NCBI RefSeq assembly: GCF_017795745.1
Contig: NZ_CP059067.1
Location: forward strand, 1,488,001-1,552,000
Direction: 5' to 3'
Origin: Rhizobacter sp. AJA081-3
GTDB taxonomy: Bacteria; Pseudomonadota; Gammaproteobacteria; Burkholderiales; Burkholderiaceae_C
Length of the DNA stretch: 64,000 nucleotides
Shown: positions 28,113 to 35,829 of the stretch, in pieces
Position numbering within the stretch: position 1 is the stretch's first letter
Layout: each line of letters starts with the position of its first letter
The notes under the pieces: model-generated
Seen by the model: the letters and a program-made list of their open reading frames with translations, nothing else
Databases searched by the model: none
Told to the model about the DNA's origin: nothing
Made by a program: the position numbers and the translations under genes

Positions 28113-29732
28113 ATGTCGACTGCGCATGTGGACACGTTCGTCGCCGACCACCTGCCGCCACGCGATCAGTGGCCGGAGTTCCTGTTCGACTCGCCGGACC
28201 TGCAGTTCCCCGAGCAGCTCAACTGTGCGAGCGAACTGCTCGATCGATGGGTGGCGAGCGGGCAGGGCGATCGCCTGTGCATCCAGGGCCACGGCGTGCG
28301 CTGGACTTATGCCGAACTGCAGGCGCAGGCGAATCGCATCGCCCGCGTGCTCGTCGAGGACATGGGCCTGGTGCCCGGCAACCGCGTGCTGCTGCGCGGC
28401 GCCAATTCGCCCCAGCTTGCTGCGTGCTGGTTCGCCGTCGTCAAGGCGGGCGGCATCGCGGTGGGCAGCATGCCGCTGCTGCGCGCCAAGGAGCTGACGC
28501 AGATCGTCGTCAAGGCGCAGGTCAGCCATGCGCTGTGCGATGCGCGGCTCGCCGAGGAACTGGCGCTGGCGCGGCCGGGCTGCCCGACGCTGACGCAGGT
28601 GCTGCACTTCAACACGCCGGAGTCTGGCGAGCTCGATGCGCGCGCTGCGGGCAAGCCAGCCACCTTCGACAACGTGGAGACTGCTCAGGACGACACCTGC
28701 ATCATCGCCTTCACCTCGGGCACCACCGGCCAACCCAAGGGCACCATGCACTTCCACCGCGACGTGCTGGCCGCCTGCGCCTGCTGGCCGAAACACGTGC
28801 TGCGGCCGACGCGCGACGACGTGTTCATCGGCAGCCCGCCGTTGGCCTTCACCTTCGGGCTGGGCGGTCTGCTGCTTTTCCCGCTGTCCGTGGGCGCGTC
28901 CACCGTGCTGCTGGAGAACGCCTCGCCGACCGCATTGCCGGCGGCGATCGCGCAGTACCGCGCCACGGTGTGCTTCACCGCGCCGACCTCCTACCGCGCG
29001 ATGGCGCCGCAGCTCGCCGGCCACGACCTGTCGTCGCTGAAGCACTGCGTCAGCGCCGGCGAGTCGCTGCCCGCCGCGACGCGCCAGCTCTGGAAGGAGG
29101 CCAGCGGCATCGAGATGATCGACGGCATCGGCTCCACCGAGCTGCTGCACATCTTCATCTCGCACGACGAGGCGCACGCGAAGCCGGGCGCCACCGGCAC
29201 CGTGGTGCCGGGCTACCTGGCCTGCGTGCTCGACGACGAGGGCAAGCCCTTGCCGCGCGGCCAGGTCGGCCGGCTGGCGGTGAAGGGCCCGACCGGTTGC
29301 CGCTACCTCACCTTCGGCGGCGATGACCGCCAGGGCCAGTACGTCCAGAACGGCTGGAACCTCACCGGCGACGCCTACCTCGTCGACCACGACGGCTACT
29401 TCGTCTACCAGGCGCGTACCGACGACATGATCATCAGCGGCGGCTACAACATCGCCGGCCCCGAGGTGGAGAGCACGCTGCTGCTGCACCCCAAGGTGGC
29501 CGAGTGCGGCGTGATCGGTGTGGCCGATGCCGAGCGCGGCCAGATCGTCAAGGCCTTCGTCGTTCTGCGGCCAGGCATCGAGCCGACAGACGCTCTCGTG
29601 CGCGAGCTGCAGGACTTCGTCAAGCAGACCGTCGCCCCCTACAAGTACCCGCGGGCCATCGAGTTCCGCACCGCGCTGCCGCGCACCGAGACCGGCAAGC
29701 TGCAGCGCTTCCGCCTTCGCCAAGGAACATGA
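28113..29732 (+). CDS. abmG: 2-aminobenzoate-CoA ligase (benzoate-CoA ligase family)
   Basis: This 539-residue adenylate-forming enzyme activates anthranilate with ATP and CoA. It has the P-loop TSGTTGQPKGTMH (about 198-210), the GSTELLHIF adenylation motif, the DDMIISGGYNIAG hinge region and the C-terminal catalytic lysine in ETGKLQRF. The N-terminus and overall length match the benzoate/2-aminobenzoate ligase group. With kynureninase upstream and the 2-aminobenzoyl-CoA enzyme in the same operon, anthranilate is the most likely substrate; benzoate or hydroxybenzoate cannot be excluded. Confidence 0.9.
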   Translation: MSTAHVDTFVADHLPPRDQWPEFLFDSPDLQFPEQLNCASELLDRWVASGQGDRLCIQGHGVRWTYAELQAQANRIARVLVEDMGLVPGNRVLLRGANSPQLAACWFAVVKAGGIAVGSMPLLRAKELTQIVVKAQVSHALCDARLAEELALARPGCPTLTQVLHFNTPESGELDARAAGKPATFDNVETAQDDTCIIAFTSGTTGQPKGTMHFHRDVLAACACWPKHVLRPTRDDVFIGSPPLAFTFGLGGLLLFPLSVGASTVLLENASPTALPAAIAQYRATVCFTAPTSYRAMAPQLAGHDLSSLKHCVSAGESLPAATRQLWKEASGIEMIDGIGSTELLHIFISHDEAHAKPGATGTVVPGYLACVLDDEGKPLPRGQVGRLAVKGPTGCRYLTFGGDDRQGQYVQNGWNLTGDAYLVDHDGYFVYQARTDDMIISGGYNIAGPEVESTLLLHPKVAECGVIGVADAERGQIVKAFVVLRPGIEPTDALVRELQDFVKQTVAPYKYPRAIEFRTALPRTETGKLQRFRLRQGT

Positions 29733-30124
29733 TGCAAGTCCTCCAACCCGCCGCCTGGGACAAGCCCAAGGGCTATTCGAACGGCGTCGCCGCCGAAGGC
29801 CGCCTGGTGTTCGTCGCCGGGCAGATCGGCTGGAACGGCCAGTGCCGCTTCGAGAGCGACGACTTCGTCGCGCAGACGCGGCAGGCGCTGGCCAACATCG
29901 TGGCCGTGCTCGCCGAGGCCGGCGCGAAACCCGAACACATCGTGCGCATGACCTGGTACGTGACCGACAAGCGCGAGTACCTGTCGCGCGGCCGCGAGAT
30001 CGGCGCGGTGTTCCGCGAGCTGATCGGCGTGTACCACGCGGCGATGAGCGCGGTGCAGGTCAGTGCATTGATGGAAGACAGGGCGAAGGTGGAGATCGAG
30101 GTCACTGCGGTCATTCCTCGCTGA
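29732..30124 (+). CDS. Rid-family (YjgF/YER057c/UK114) protein lacking the catalytic arginine
   Basis: This 130-residue protein has the Rid fold signatures VFVAGQIGWNG, QALANIVAVLAEAGA and KVEIEVTAVIP. In RidA, Arg105 binds the imine substrate's carboxylate; here the aligned residue is Met105 (YHAAMSAV), so classical 2-aminoacrylate deaminase activity is not expected. It may instead act on an enamine or imine formed from the aminated ring product, or on a CoA-bound intermediate; this is an inference. I chose the ATG at 29732, five bases after AAGGA; the ATG at 29729 is only two bases away from it. It overlaps the ligase stop. Confidence 0.92.
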   Translation: MQVLQPAAWDKPKGYSNGVAAEGRLVFVAGQIGWNGQCRFESDDFVAQTRQALANIVAVLAEAGAKPEHIVRMTWYVTDKREYLSRGREIGAVFRELIGVYHAAMSAVQVSALMEDRAKVEIEVTAVIPR

Positions 30125-30133
30125 ACCCTCGCG

Positions 30134-30152
30134 CTACGGGGGTGGCCCGTAG
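30134..30152. other. 7-bp hairpin between the Rid and EamA genes
   Basis: CTACGGG (30134-30140), the loop GGTGG and CCCGTAG (30146-30152) lie 10 bases after the Rid-family stop. There is no T-run. It may modulate readthrough into the permease gene or stabilise the upstream message. Confidence 0.35.
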
Positions 30153-30165
30153 AATCGATCGCGAC

Positions 30166-31080
30166 ATGAGTTCCCCCTCGCTCGCAGCCGACAAAGCCCC
30201 CGCGTCCGTGCTGCCGGGCCTGGCGCTCGCCTCGCTGGGCGCAATCGCCTTCTCGGGCAAGGCGATCATCGTCAAGCTGGCCTATCGGCATGGCGTCGAT
30301 GCGGTCACGCTCATCATGTTCCGCATGCTGTTCGCGATGCCGCTGTTCCTGCTGCTCGCGTGGTGGGCGGGGCGCGGCAAGCTGCCGCTGGAGCGCCGCG
30401 ACCAGTTGGCGATCCTCGGCTTGGGCTTCAGCGGTTACTACCTCGCGAGCTTCCTCGACTTCGCCGGGCTGGCCTATGTGACGGCCAGCTTCGAGCGACT
30501 GGTGCTCTACCTCAACCCGACCATGGTGCTGCTGCTCGGCTGGGTGCTGTTCGGCCGGCGAGCCACGGGGCGGCAGCTGATCGCGCTGGCAGTCAGCTAC
30601 GCCGGCGTGCTGCTGGTGTTTGGCCACGAACTGCAGATCGCCGGGCGCGACGTGGTGCTCGGCGCGGCGCTGGTGTTCGGCAGCGCGCTGAGTTATGCGG
30701 TCTACCTCGTCTACAGCGGCGAGGTGGTCAAGCGCCTCGGCTCGCTGCGCCTGACCGGCCTGGCCACCAGCGTGGCCTGCGTGTTCTGCATCGCGCAGTT
30801 CCTGATCCTGCGGCCGATCTCGGCAGCCACCGAGGTGGCGCCGCAGGTGATCTGGCTGTCGGTGCTCAATGCCACGCTGTGCACCTTCGCGCCGGTGCTG
30901 ATGGTGATGATGGCCATCGAGCGCGTCGGCTCCACGCTCACCGCGCAGACCGGCATGCTCGGCCCGATGTCGACCATCCTGATGGGCGTGCTGCTGCTCG
31001 GCGAACCGTTCACGGCCTGGGTGGCGGCCGGCACCCTGCTGGTGCTGGGCGGGGTGTGGCTGCTGGCGCGCTGGCGCTGA
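30166..31080 (+). CDS. EamA/DMT-family permease
   Basis: This 304-residue protein has about ten hydrophobic helices in two EamA repeats (for example LALASLGAIAFSGKAIIVKLAY and GMLGPMSTILMGVLLLGEPF). Such inner-membrane proteins usually export small metabolites or amino acids. It sits in the 2-aminobenzoyl-CoA operon between the Rid-family gene and the SDR gene, so export of an aromatic amine or a pathway intermediate is plausible but unproven. The ATG at 30166 is chosen because the longer open frame upstream overlaps the Rid gene. Confidence 0.88.
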   Translation: MSSPSLAADKAPASVLPGLALASLGAIAFSGKAIIVKLAYRHGVDAVTLIMFRMLFAMPLFLLLAWWAGRGKLPLERRDQLAILGLGFSGYYLASFLDFAGLAYVTASFERLVLYLNPTMVLLLGWVLFGRRATGRQLIALAVSYAGVLLVFGHELQIAGRDVVLGAALVFGSALSYAVYLVYSGEVVKRLGSLRLTGLATSVACVFCIAQFLILRPISAATEVAPQVIWLSVLNATLCTFAPVLMVMMAIERVGSTLTAQTGMLGPMSTILMGVLLLGEPFTAWVAAGTLLVLGGVWLLARWR

Positions 31081-31103
31081 TTGACCTCAAGGAGACACGA
31101 GAC

Positions 31104-31892
31104 ATGGATCTGGGTATCTCAGGGCGCTGGGCGCTGGTGTGCGCCGCCAGCAAGGGCCTCGGCAAGGGCTGCGCGCAGGCGCTGGCCGCCGAGGGCGTGA
31201 ACGTGGTGATCACCGCGCGCGGCGAGGAGACGCTCAACGCCACCGCCGCCGAGCTGCGCGCTGCTTACCCGAACGTGAAGGTGATCGCTGTGGCCGGCGA
31301 CATCACCACGCCGGCCGCTCGCGCCGCGGCACTCGCGGCCTGCCCGCAGGTCGACATCCTCGTCAACAACGCCGGTGGCCCGCCGCCCGGCGACTTCCGT
31401 GACTGGGACCGCGAGGCCTGGATCAAGGCGGTGGACGCCAACATGCTCACGCCCATCGAGCTGATCAAGGCCACGGTGGACGGCATGGCCGCGCGCGGCT
31501 TCGGCCGCGTGGTCAACATCACCTCGGGCGCGGTGAAGGCGCCGATCGACGTGCTCGGCCTGTCCAACGGCGCGCGCAGCGGGCTCACGGGCTTCATCGC
31601 CGGGCTGGCACGACAGCCGCGCCTGGCTGCGGCCAACGTGACGGTGAACAACCTGCTGCCCGGCGTGTTCGACACCGACCGCATCCGCACGACGATGCAG
31701 GGCCTGGCGGCGAAGAGCGGGCAGAGCATCGACGCGGTGCTCGAGAAGCGCCGCGCCACGGTGCCGGCCGGGCGCTTCGGCACCTCGGCGGAGTTCGGCG
31801 CGTTCTGCGCGTTCATCTGCAGTGCGCAGGCGAGCTACCTCACCGGCCAGAACATCCTGCTCGACGGCGGCGCCTACCCCGGCACCTTCTGA
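31104..31892 (+). CDS. SDR-family oxidoreductase with a degenerate catalytic tetrad
   Basis: This 262-residue Rossmann protein keeps a coenzyme motif (ASKGLGKG, 15-22), DILVNNAGG (84-92) and Ser141 in NITSGA, plus the C-terminal LTGQNILLDGG of FabG-like SDRs. The YxxxK pair expected near 153-157 reads L-S-N-G-A, so the usual catalytic Tyr and Lys are absent. It belongs to a known divergent beta-ketoacyl-reductase-like group whose chemistry is unclear. An AGGAGA site lies nine bases before the ATG at 31104. As the last gene of the operon it may reduce or merely bind a ring-derived keto-acyl-CoA. It converges without a gap on the next permease gene. Confidence 0.9.
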   Translation: MDLGISGRWALVCAASKGLGKGCAQALAAEGVNVVITARGEETLNATAAELRAAYPNVKVIAVAGDITTPAARAAALAACPQVDILVNNAGGPPPGDFRDWDREAWIKAVDANMLTPIELIKATVDGMAARGFGRVVNITSGAVKAPIDVLGLSNGARSGLTGFIAGLARQPRLAAANVTVNNLLPGVFDTDRIRTTMQGLAAKSGQSIDAVLEKRRATVPAGRFGTSAEFGAFCAFICSAQASYLTGQNILLDGGAYPGTF

Positions 31893-32813
31893 TCAGGCCT
31901 TGCGTGGCATCGACGAGACGACGATGCCCGCGGCGATCAGCACGAACGAGACACCGTGGTACCAGCTCGGCGCCTCGCCGAGCAGCGCGGCCGACATCAC
32001 GCCGGCGAACACCGGCGTGAGGTTGCTGAAGAAGGCCGCGATGGCCGGCCCGACGGTGGATACGCCCAGCCCCCAGGCGCGGTAGGCGATCAGCGACGGG
32101 CCGATGGCGACGTAGGCCAGCGCCGCGATCACCCAGGGCGTCCACTGGATCGCCACCGGCGCGAACTGCGTCTCGACGCCCGCGGCCAGCGTCGCCCATG
32201 CGCTGCCGAAGATCACCTGCACGAGCAGGAACTCGGCCCAGTCCCATTCTGGCCGGGCCTCGCCGCGCATCGATGCGGGCGGCCGCGCGAGCATCCAGCT
32301 GTAGCCGGCCCACAGGGCCACGGCGAGCAGCATCAGCAGGTCGCCGGGCACGAGGCGTACTTGGAGCAGCGTCTCGAGGCTGCCGCGCGATATCACCATC
32401 GCCACACCCAGCAGCGAGAGCACTGCGCCGGCGATCTGCCTTGTGCCCGGCCGCTCGCCATAGAAGAACAGGCCGACGAGCATCATGCCCACCGGCATGC
32501 TGGCGGCGATCAGCGTCACGTTCAGCGGCGTGCTCGTCTGCACCGCCAGGTACTGAAGCGCGTTGTAGCTGCCCACGCCGAGCAGGCCGAGCAGCGCGAA
32601 GTGCTTCCAGCGCGTGGTGATGTCGCCTGGCGAGCGCAGCACGCGCCAGCCCAGCGGCAGCAGCAGCACGAGCGCGATCCACCAGCGCATGGCGTTCAGC
32701 GCCAGCGGCGGCACGCTGCCCACCAGCGCGCGGCCGACCACGGCGTTGCCGGCCCACAGCAGCGGCGGCAGGGTGAGCAGAAAGGCGATGCGGGGCGTCA
32801 GGGCGTGATTCAC
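31893..32813 (-). CDS. EamA/DMT-family permease
   Basis: This 306-residue inner-membrane protein has ten predicted helices in two EamA halves (PPLLWAGNAVVGRALVGSVP and IAAFFSNLTPVFAGVMSAALLGE). It is a likely exporter of small metabolites with unknown substrate. The GTG start at 32813 overlaps the stop of the DUF2007 gene (GTGA), which indicates co-translation with it. It is not closely similar to the other EamA permease in this window. The stop abuts the SDR stop on the other strand. Confidence 0.88.
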   Translation of the reverse strand: MNHALTPRIAFLLTLPPLLWAGNAVVGRALVGSVPPLALNAMRWWIALVLLLPLGWRVLRSPGDITTRWKHFALLGLLGVGSYNALQYLAVQTSTPLNVTLIAASMPVGMMLVGLFFYGERPGTRQIAGAVLSLLGVAMVISRGSLETLLQVRLVPGDLLMLLAVALWAGYSWMLARPPASMRGEARPEWDWAEFLLVQVIFGSAWATLAAGVETQFAPVAIQWTPWVIAALAYVAIGPSLIAYRAWGLGVSTVGPAIAAFFSNLTPVFAGVMSAALLGEAPSWYHGVSFVLIAAGIVVSSMPRKA

Positions 32814-33130
32814 GTGAGGGGTCCGGGAGCAGGCATGCTCGCGCCGCAGTTCCAGCACTGGTCGAAGGGGCCGTCGATCGATTCACCGCAGCCTGGGCAG
32901 AGCCAATGGCGCTGCGGCGGATGGCGCAGCTGGGCGAGCAGCACGCGCGCTGGCTCGAGCTGCGCGTCGTCGCTCACCCACACCTCGGGCAGCGCCTGGT
33001 CGGGCGGCAGCTCGCCGGCGATGCTGCCGGCGTAGGCGCGCTGCACGGTCGCGGACATGCCGGCATGCGTGAGCATGTCGGCCCACAGGGTGGCCAGCGC
33101 CAGGTTGGGTGCGGAGATCAGGCGGCGCAT
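32810..33130 (-). CDS. DUF2007-type protein with C-terminal zinc ribbon
   Basis: This is a 106-residue cytoplasmic protein. The N-terminal part (LALATLWADMLTHAGMSATV) matches the DUF2007 putative signal-transduction domain with one helix and a short beta-sheet. The C-terminus has CPGCG and CWNCG pairs forming a small zinc ribbon. The ATG at 33130 is preferred over 33154 because the family begins with the MRRLISAPNL-type segment. It is translationally coupled to the EamA permease and divergent from the quinone oxidoreductase gene. Function unknown. Confidence 0.82.
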   Translation of the reverse strand: MRRLISAPNLALATLWADMLTHAGMSATVQRAYAGSIAGELPPDQALPEVWVSDDAQLEPARVLLAQLRHPPQRHWLCPGCGESIDGPFDQCWNCGASMPAPGPLT

Positions 33131-33195
33131 GCGGCGTCCGGCAAAGGCTGGCACGATAGCGGATTCGACGACCTTCAGCCCGAGAGGACCTGCCG

Positions 33196-34188
33196 ATGCC
33201 CCAGACCGTGAAAGCCATCCGCGTTGCCGCCTACGGCGGCCCCGAAGCCATGCAGCTCGACGAGATCGCGGTGGGCGAGCCGGGCCCCGGCGAGATCCGC
33301 ATCCGCCACCACGCCTGCGGGCTGAACTTCATCGACGTCTACCAGCGCACCGGCCTGTACGCCAACCCGCTGCCGCTGGCGCTGGGCATGGAAGGCGCCG
33401 GCGTCGTCGAAGCGGTGGGCGAGGGCGTGACGCACCTGAAGGCCGGCGACCGCGCCGCCTACGCCAGCCAGCCGCCGGGTGCCTACAGCGAGGCACGGGT
33501 GATGCCGGCCAAGTGCGTGGTGAAGCTGCCCGACGCGATCTCGTTCGAGACGGGCGCGGCGATGATGCTCAAGGGCCTGACGGTGCAGTACCTGCTGAAG
33601 AAAACGCTGCCGCAGGGCGGATTGCAGGCCGGCGACTTCGTGCTCTTCCATGCCGCCGCCGGCGGGGTCGGCCTGATCGCCTGCCAATGGGCCAAGGCGC
33701 TCGGCCTGCAACTGATCGGCACGGCCGGCAGCGACGAGAAGTGCAAGCTCGCACTGGAGCACGGCGCGGCCTTCGCGATCAACTACCAGAAGGAAGACTT
33801 CGTCGAGCGCGTCAAGCAGATCACCGGCGGCCAGGGCCTGAAGGTGGTCTACGACTCGGTGGGCAAGGACACCTTCGTGCGCTCCTTCGACTGCCTGCGG
33901 CCCTTCGGCCTGGCGGCGAACTTCGGCAACGCCTCGGGCAAGGTGCCGCCGATCGATCTGGGCCTGCTCGCCGCCAAGGGTTCGATCTACGTGTCGCGGC
34001 CGACGCTGTTCACGCACATCGCCACGCGCGAGGCGACGCAGGCGATGGCCGACGACCTGTTCTCGGTGGTGCTCAGCGGAGCGGTGAAGATCCGCATCGA
34101 CCAGCGTTATGCGCTGGCCGATGCAGCGCAGGCGCACCGCGACCTGGAAGCGCGCAAGACGACTGGGTGCAGCGTGCTGCTGCCCTGA
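33196..34188 (+). CDS. NADPH:quinone oxidoreductase (zinc-independent MDR)
   Basis: This 330-residue medium-chain reductase lacks structural zinc cysteines. GLNFIDVYQRTGLY, the nucleotide motif HAAAGGVGLIACQWAKALG and LTVQYLLKKT are diagnostic of the QOR (zeta-crystallin-like) group, which reduces quinones with NADPH by one or two electrons. AGAGGA lies eight bases before the ATG. It is a single-gene unit followed by a perfect 10-bp hairpin. A link to the neighbouring aromatic pathway is possible but not required. Confidence 0.95.
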   Translation: MPQTVKAIRVAAYGGPEAMQLDEIAVGEPGPGEIRIRHHACGLNFIDVYQRTGLYANPLPLALGMEGAGVVEAVGEGVTHLKAGDRAAYASQPPGAYSEARVMPAKCVVKLPDAISFETGAAMMLKGLTVQYLLKKTLPQGGLQAGDFVLFHAAAGGVGLIACQWAKALGLQLIGTAGSDEKCKLALEHGAAFAINYQKEDFVERVKQITGGQGLKVVYDSVGKDTFVRSFDCLRPFGLAANFGNASGKVPPIDLGLLAAKGSIYVSRPTLFTHIATREATQAMADDLFSVVLSGAVKIRIDQRYALADAAQAHRDLEARKTTGCSVLLP

Positions 34189-34201
34189 TCCCGGCGCAGA
34201 A

Positions 34202-34224
34202 GGCTGAACGCACCGCGTTCAGCC
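34202..34224. terminator. Bidirectional terminator-like hairpin
   Basis: A perfect 10-bp stem, GGCTGAACGC (34202-34211) with GCGTTCAGCC (34215-34224) around the loop ACC, lies between the convergent stops at 34188 and 34236. There is no T-run on either side, but the position and stability fit a shared terminator. Confidence 0.55.
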
Positions 34225-34235
34225 GTGAAGAACGC

Positions 34236-34427
34236 TCAGGAGTGCGCTGGCTTGTAGTAGCGCGCTTCGAGCAGCTTGGCGTTGGTCAGGTGCAGCGCCA
34301 CCATGATTCGCTCCAGCCAGGTCAGCTGCTGGATCCGGCCATCGGGCAGGGCCAGAACGGGCCCGAGGATGGGTTCGTCTTCGATGCGCGATTCTTGGTA
34401 CTCGCGAACAGGCAGTGAGTCGATCAT
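34236..34427 (-). CDS. Small conserved-looking protein of unknown function
   Basis: This is a 63-residue soluble protein (begins MIDSLPVREYQESRIEDEPI, ends KLLEARYYKPAHS). It has no signal peptide or membrane helix; the first third is acidic and the rest likely helical. A GGAAGGGG ribosome site lies just before the ATG, codon third positions are GC-rich as in real genes here, and a hairpin separates it from the convergent neighbour. I do not recognise the family. An overlapping 88-codon frame in the same stretch lacks a ribosome site. Confidence 0.65.
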   Translation of the reverse strand: MIDSLPVREYQESRIEDEPILGPVLALPDGRIQQLTWLERIMVALHLTNAKLLEARYYKPAHS

Positions 34428-34535
34428 GGCGTCCCCTTCCTAGGATGATGCTGGTACGGCTTTCCCTGCGACCAGCTTGTAACAACCTGTAGTTTACGCG
34501 ACAGTTTCACGCCGCGGAAGGGTTTCGGCCTGCTG

Positions 34536-35780
34536 TTACCTTGACAGCGCGGGGGCGATCTTGTGCACCGCCCCGTTCTTCATGATCAGGCACAGGCGCT
34601 GCGCATCCTGCAGCACGCGCACGTCGCGCAGCGGGTCGCCGTCGACCAGCAGCAAGTCGGCGAGGCGACCCTCCTGCACCAGCCCCGTGTCCAGCCCCAT
34701 CAGTTCGCCGCCGATGCGGGTGGCGCACTGCAACGCCTCGCTTGGCGAGTAGCCGAACAGCTTGACGAAGTGCTCGATGTCGCGCGCGTTGGTGCCCTGG
34801 GGTGTCCAGGCGAAGCCGTAGTCGCCGCCGATGACGACGCGGATGCCACGTCGGCGCATCTGCTCGTAGGTGCGCTGCGAGCTCTCCAGGCAGCGCTCCA
34901 TGCCCAGGTCCTGCGCCATCGCGCGCGTGATGCCGAAAGCTTCAGCCTCGTACAGCGTGTTGTGGATCAGCCCGATCGCCGGCCCAACGAAGATGCGGTC
35001 GCGCGCAGCCTCGAGCAGGTCGAGCGCCTCGCTGTCGGCCATCTCGCAGTGGTAGATCACGTCGACGCCGCACTGCACCGCGCGCTTGACGGCGTTCGAG
35101 GCGCGCGAGTGCGAGGCGACGCGGCGGCCGAAGTCGTGCGCCACCTCGCAGGCGATGCGCACCTCCTCCTCGCGCATCACCGTCATGCCGCCCTTGGCGG
35201 GCACGAAGTCGTCGCCGGAGATGTTCAGCTTGATGTTGTCCACGCCTTCGCGGATGCAGGTGCGCACCGCGCGCGCGATGGCGTCGGGCCCGTCGGCGAC
35301 GATGCCGAAGCTGTCGCGATTCATGTGAAGGCGGTTCTCGTCGCCGAGGCCGCCGGTGACCGTGATCTCCGGGCTCGCGGCGCGGATGCGGGGGCCGGGG
35401 CTGCGGCCTGCGTCGACCTCGTTGCGCACCACCACATCGAGTCGCAGCTTGGCGCTGGCCGCGCTGTAGGCGCTGGTGAAGCCGGCGTCGAGCAGCGTCT
35501 TCGCGTTGTGCAGCGTCGCGATCGTGTGTTCCTCGGGCGGGATGTCGCCGAGGTCGGTGTTGCGCTGCGCGCCGCAGAAGGACAGGTGAGCGTGGCCTTC
35601 GACGAGGCCGGGCATCAGCGTCATGCCCTGGCCATCGATGACCTGCGCGCCGTCGGCCGACAGCGCTGTCGTGCCCTTGGCGACCCGGGCGATGCGTTCG
35701 CCCTCGACCAGGACCTCCGCTGAAAAGGGCGCAGCGCCACTGCCATCCCAGACCACGCAATTGCGGATCAGCGTCTTCAT
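34536..35780 (-). CDS. Metal-dependent amidohydrolase family protein
   Basis: This 414-residue protein has the amidohydrolase metal-site pattern: HAH in EGHAHLSF (about 63-65), the lysine in NIKLNISGDD, His in ASHSRA and YHCE, and the catalytic Asp in IGGDYGFAW. It resembles the imidazolonepropionase/prolidase-type branch, which hydrolyses cyclic amides, dipeptides or lactams. It starts 49 bp after the dhaK stop with its own AGGAGA site and may be the last gene of the polyol operon, although its substrate has no clear link to DHA-type kinases. There is no signal peptide, so it acts in the cytoplasm. Confidence 0.9.
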   Translation of the reverse strand: MKTLIRNCVVWDGSGAAPFSAEVLVEGERIARVAKGTTALSADGAQVIDGQGMTLMPGLVEGHAHLSFCGAQRNTDLGDIPPEEHTIATLHNAKTLLDAGFTSAYSAASAKLRLDVVVRNEVDAGRSPGPRIRAASPEITVTGGLGDENRLHMNRDSFGIVADGPDAIARAVRTCIREGVDNIKLNISGDDFVPAKGGMTVMREEEVRIACEVAHDFGRRVASHSRASNAVKRAVQCGVDVIYHCEMADSEALDLLEAARDRIFVGPAIGLIHNTLYEAEAFGITRAMAQDLGMERCLESSQRTYEQMRRRGIRVVIGGDYGFAWTPQGTNARDIEHFVKLFGYSPSEALQCATRIGGELMGLDTGLVQEGRLADLLLVDGDPLRDVRVLQDAQRLCLIMKNGAVHKIAPALSR

Positions 35781-35829
35781 GGGCTCGTCTCCTCGCGCTG
35801 ACGTGCACGCCGGCGTGGCGTGCCGGGGG

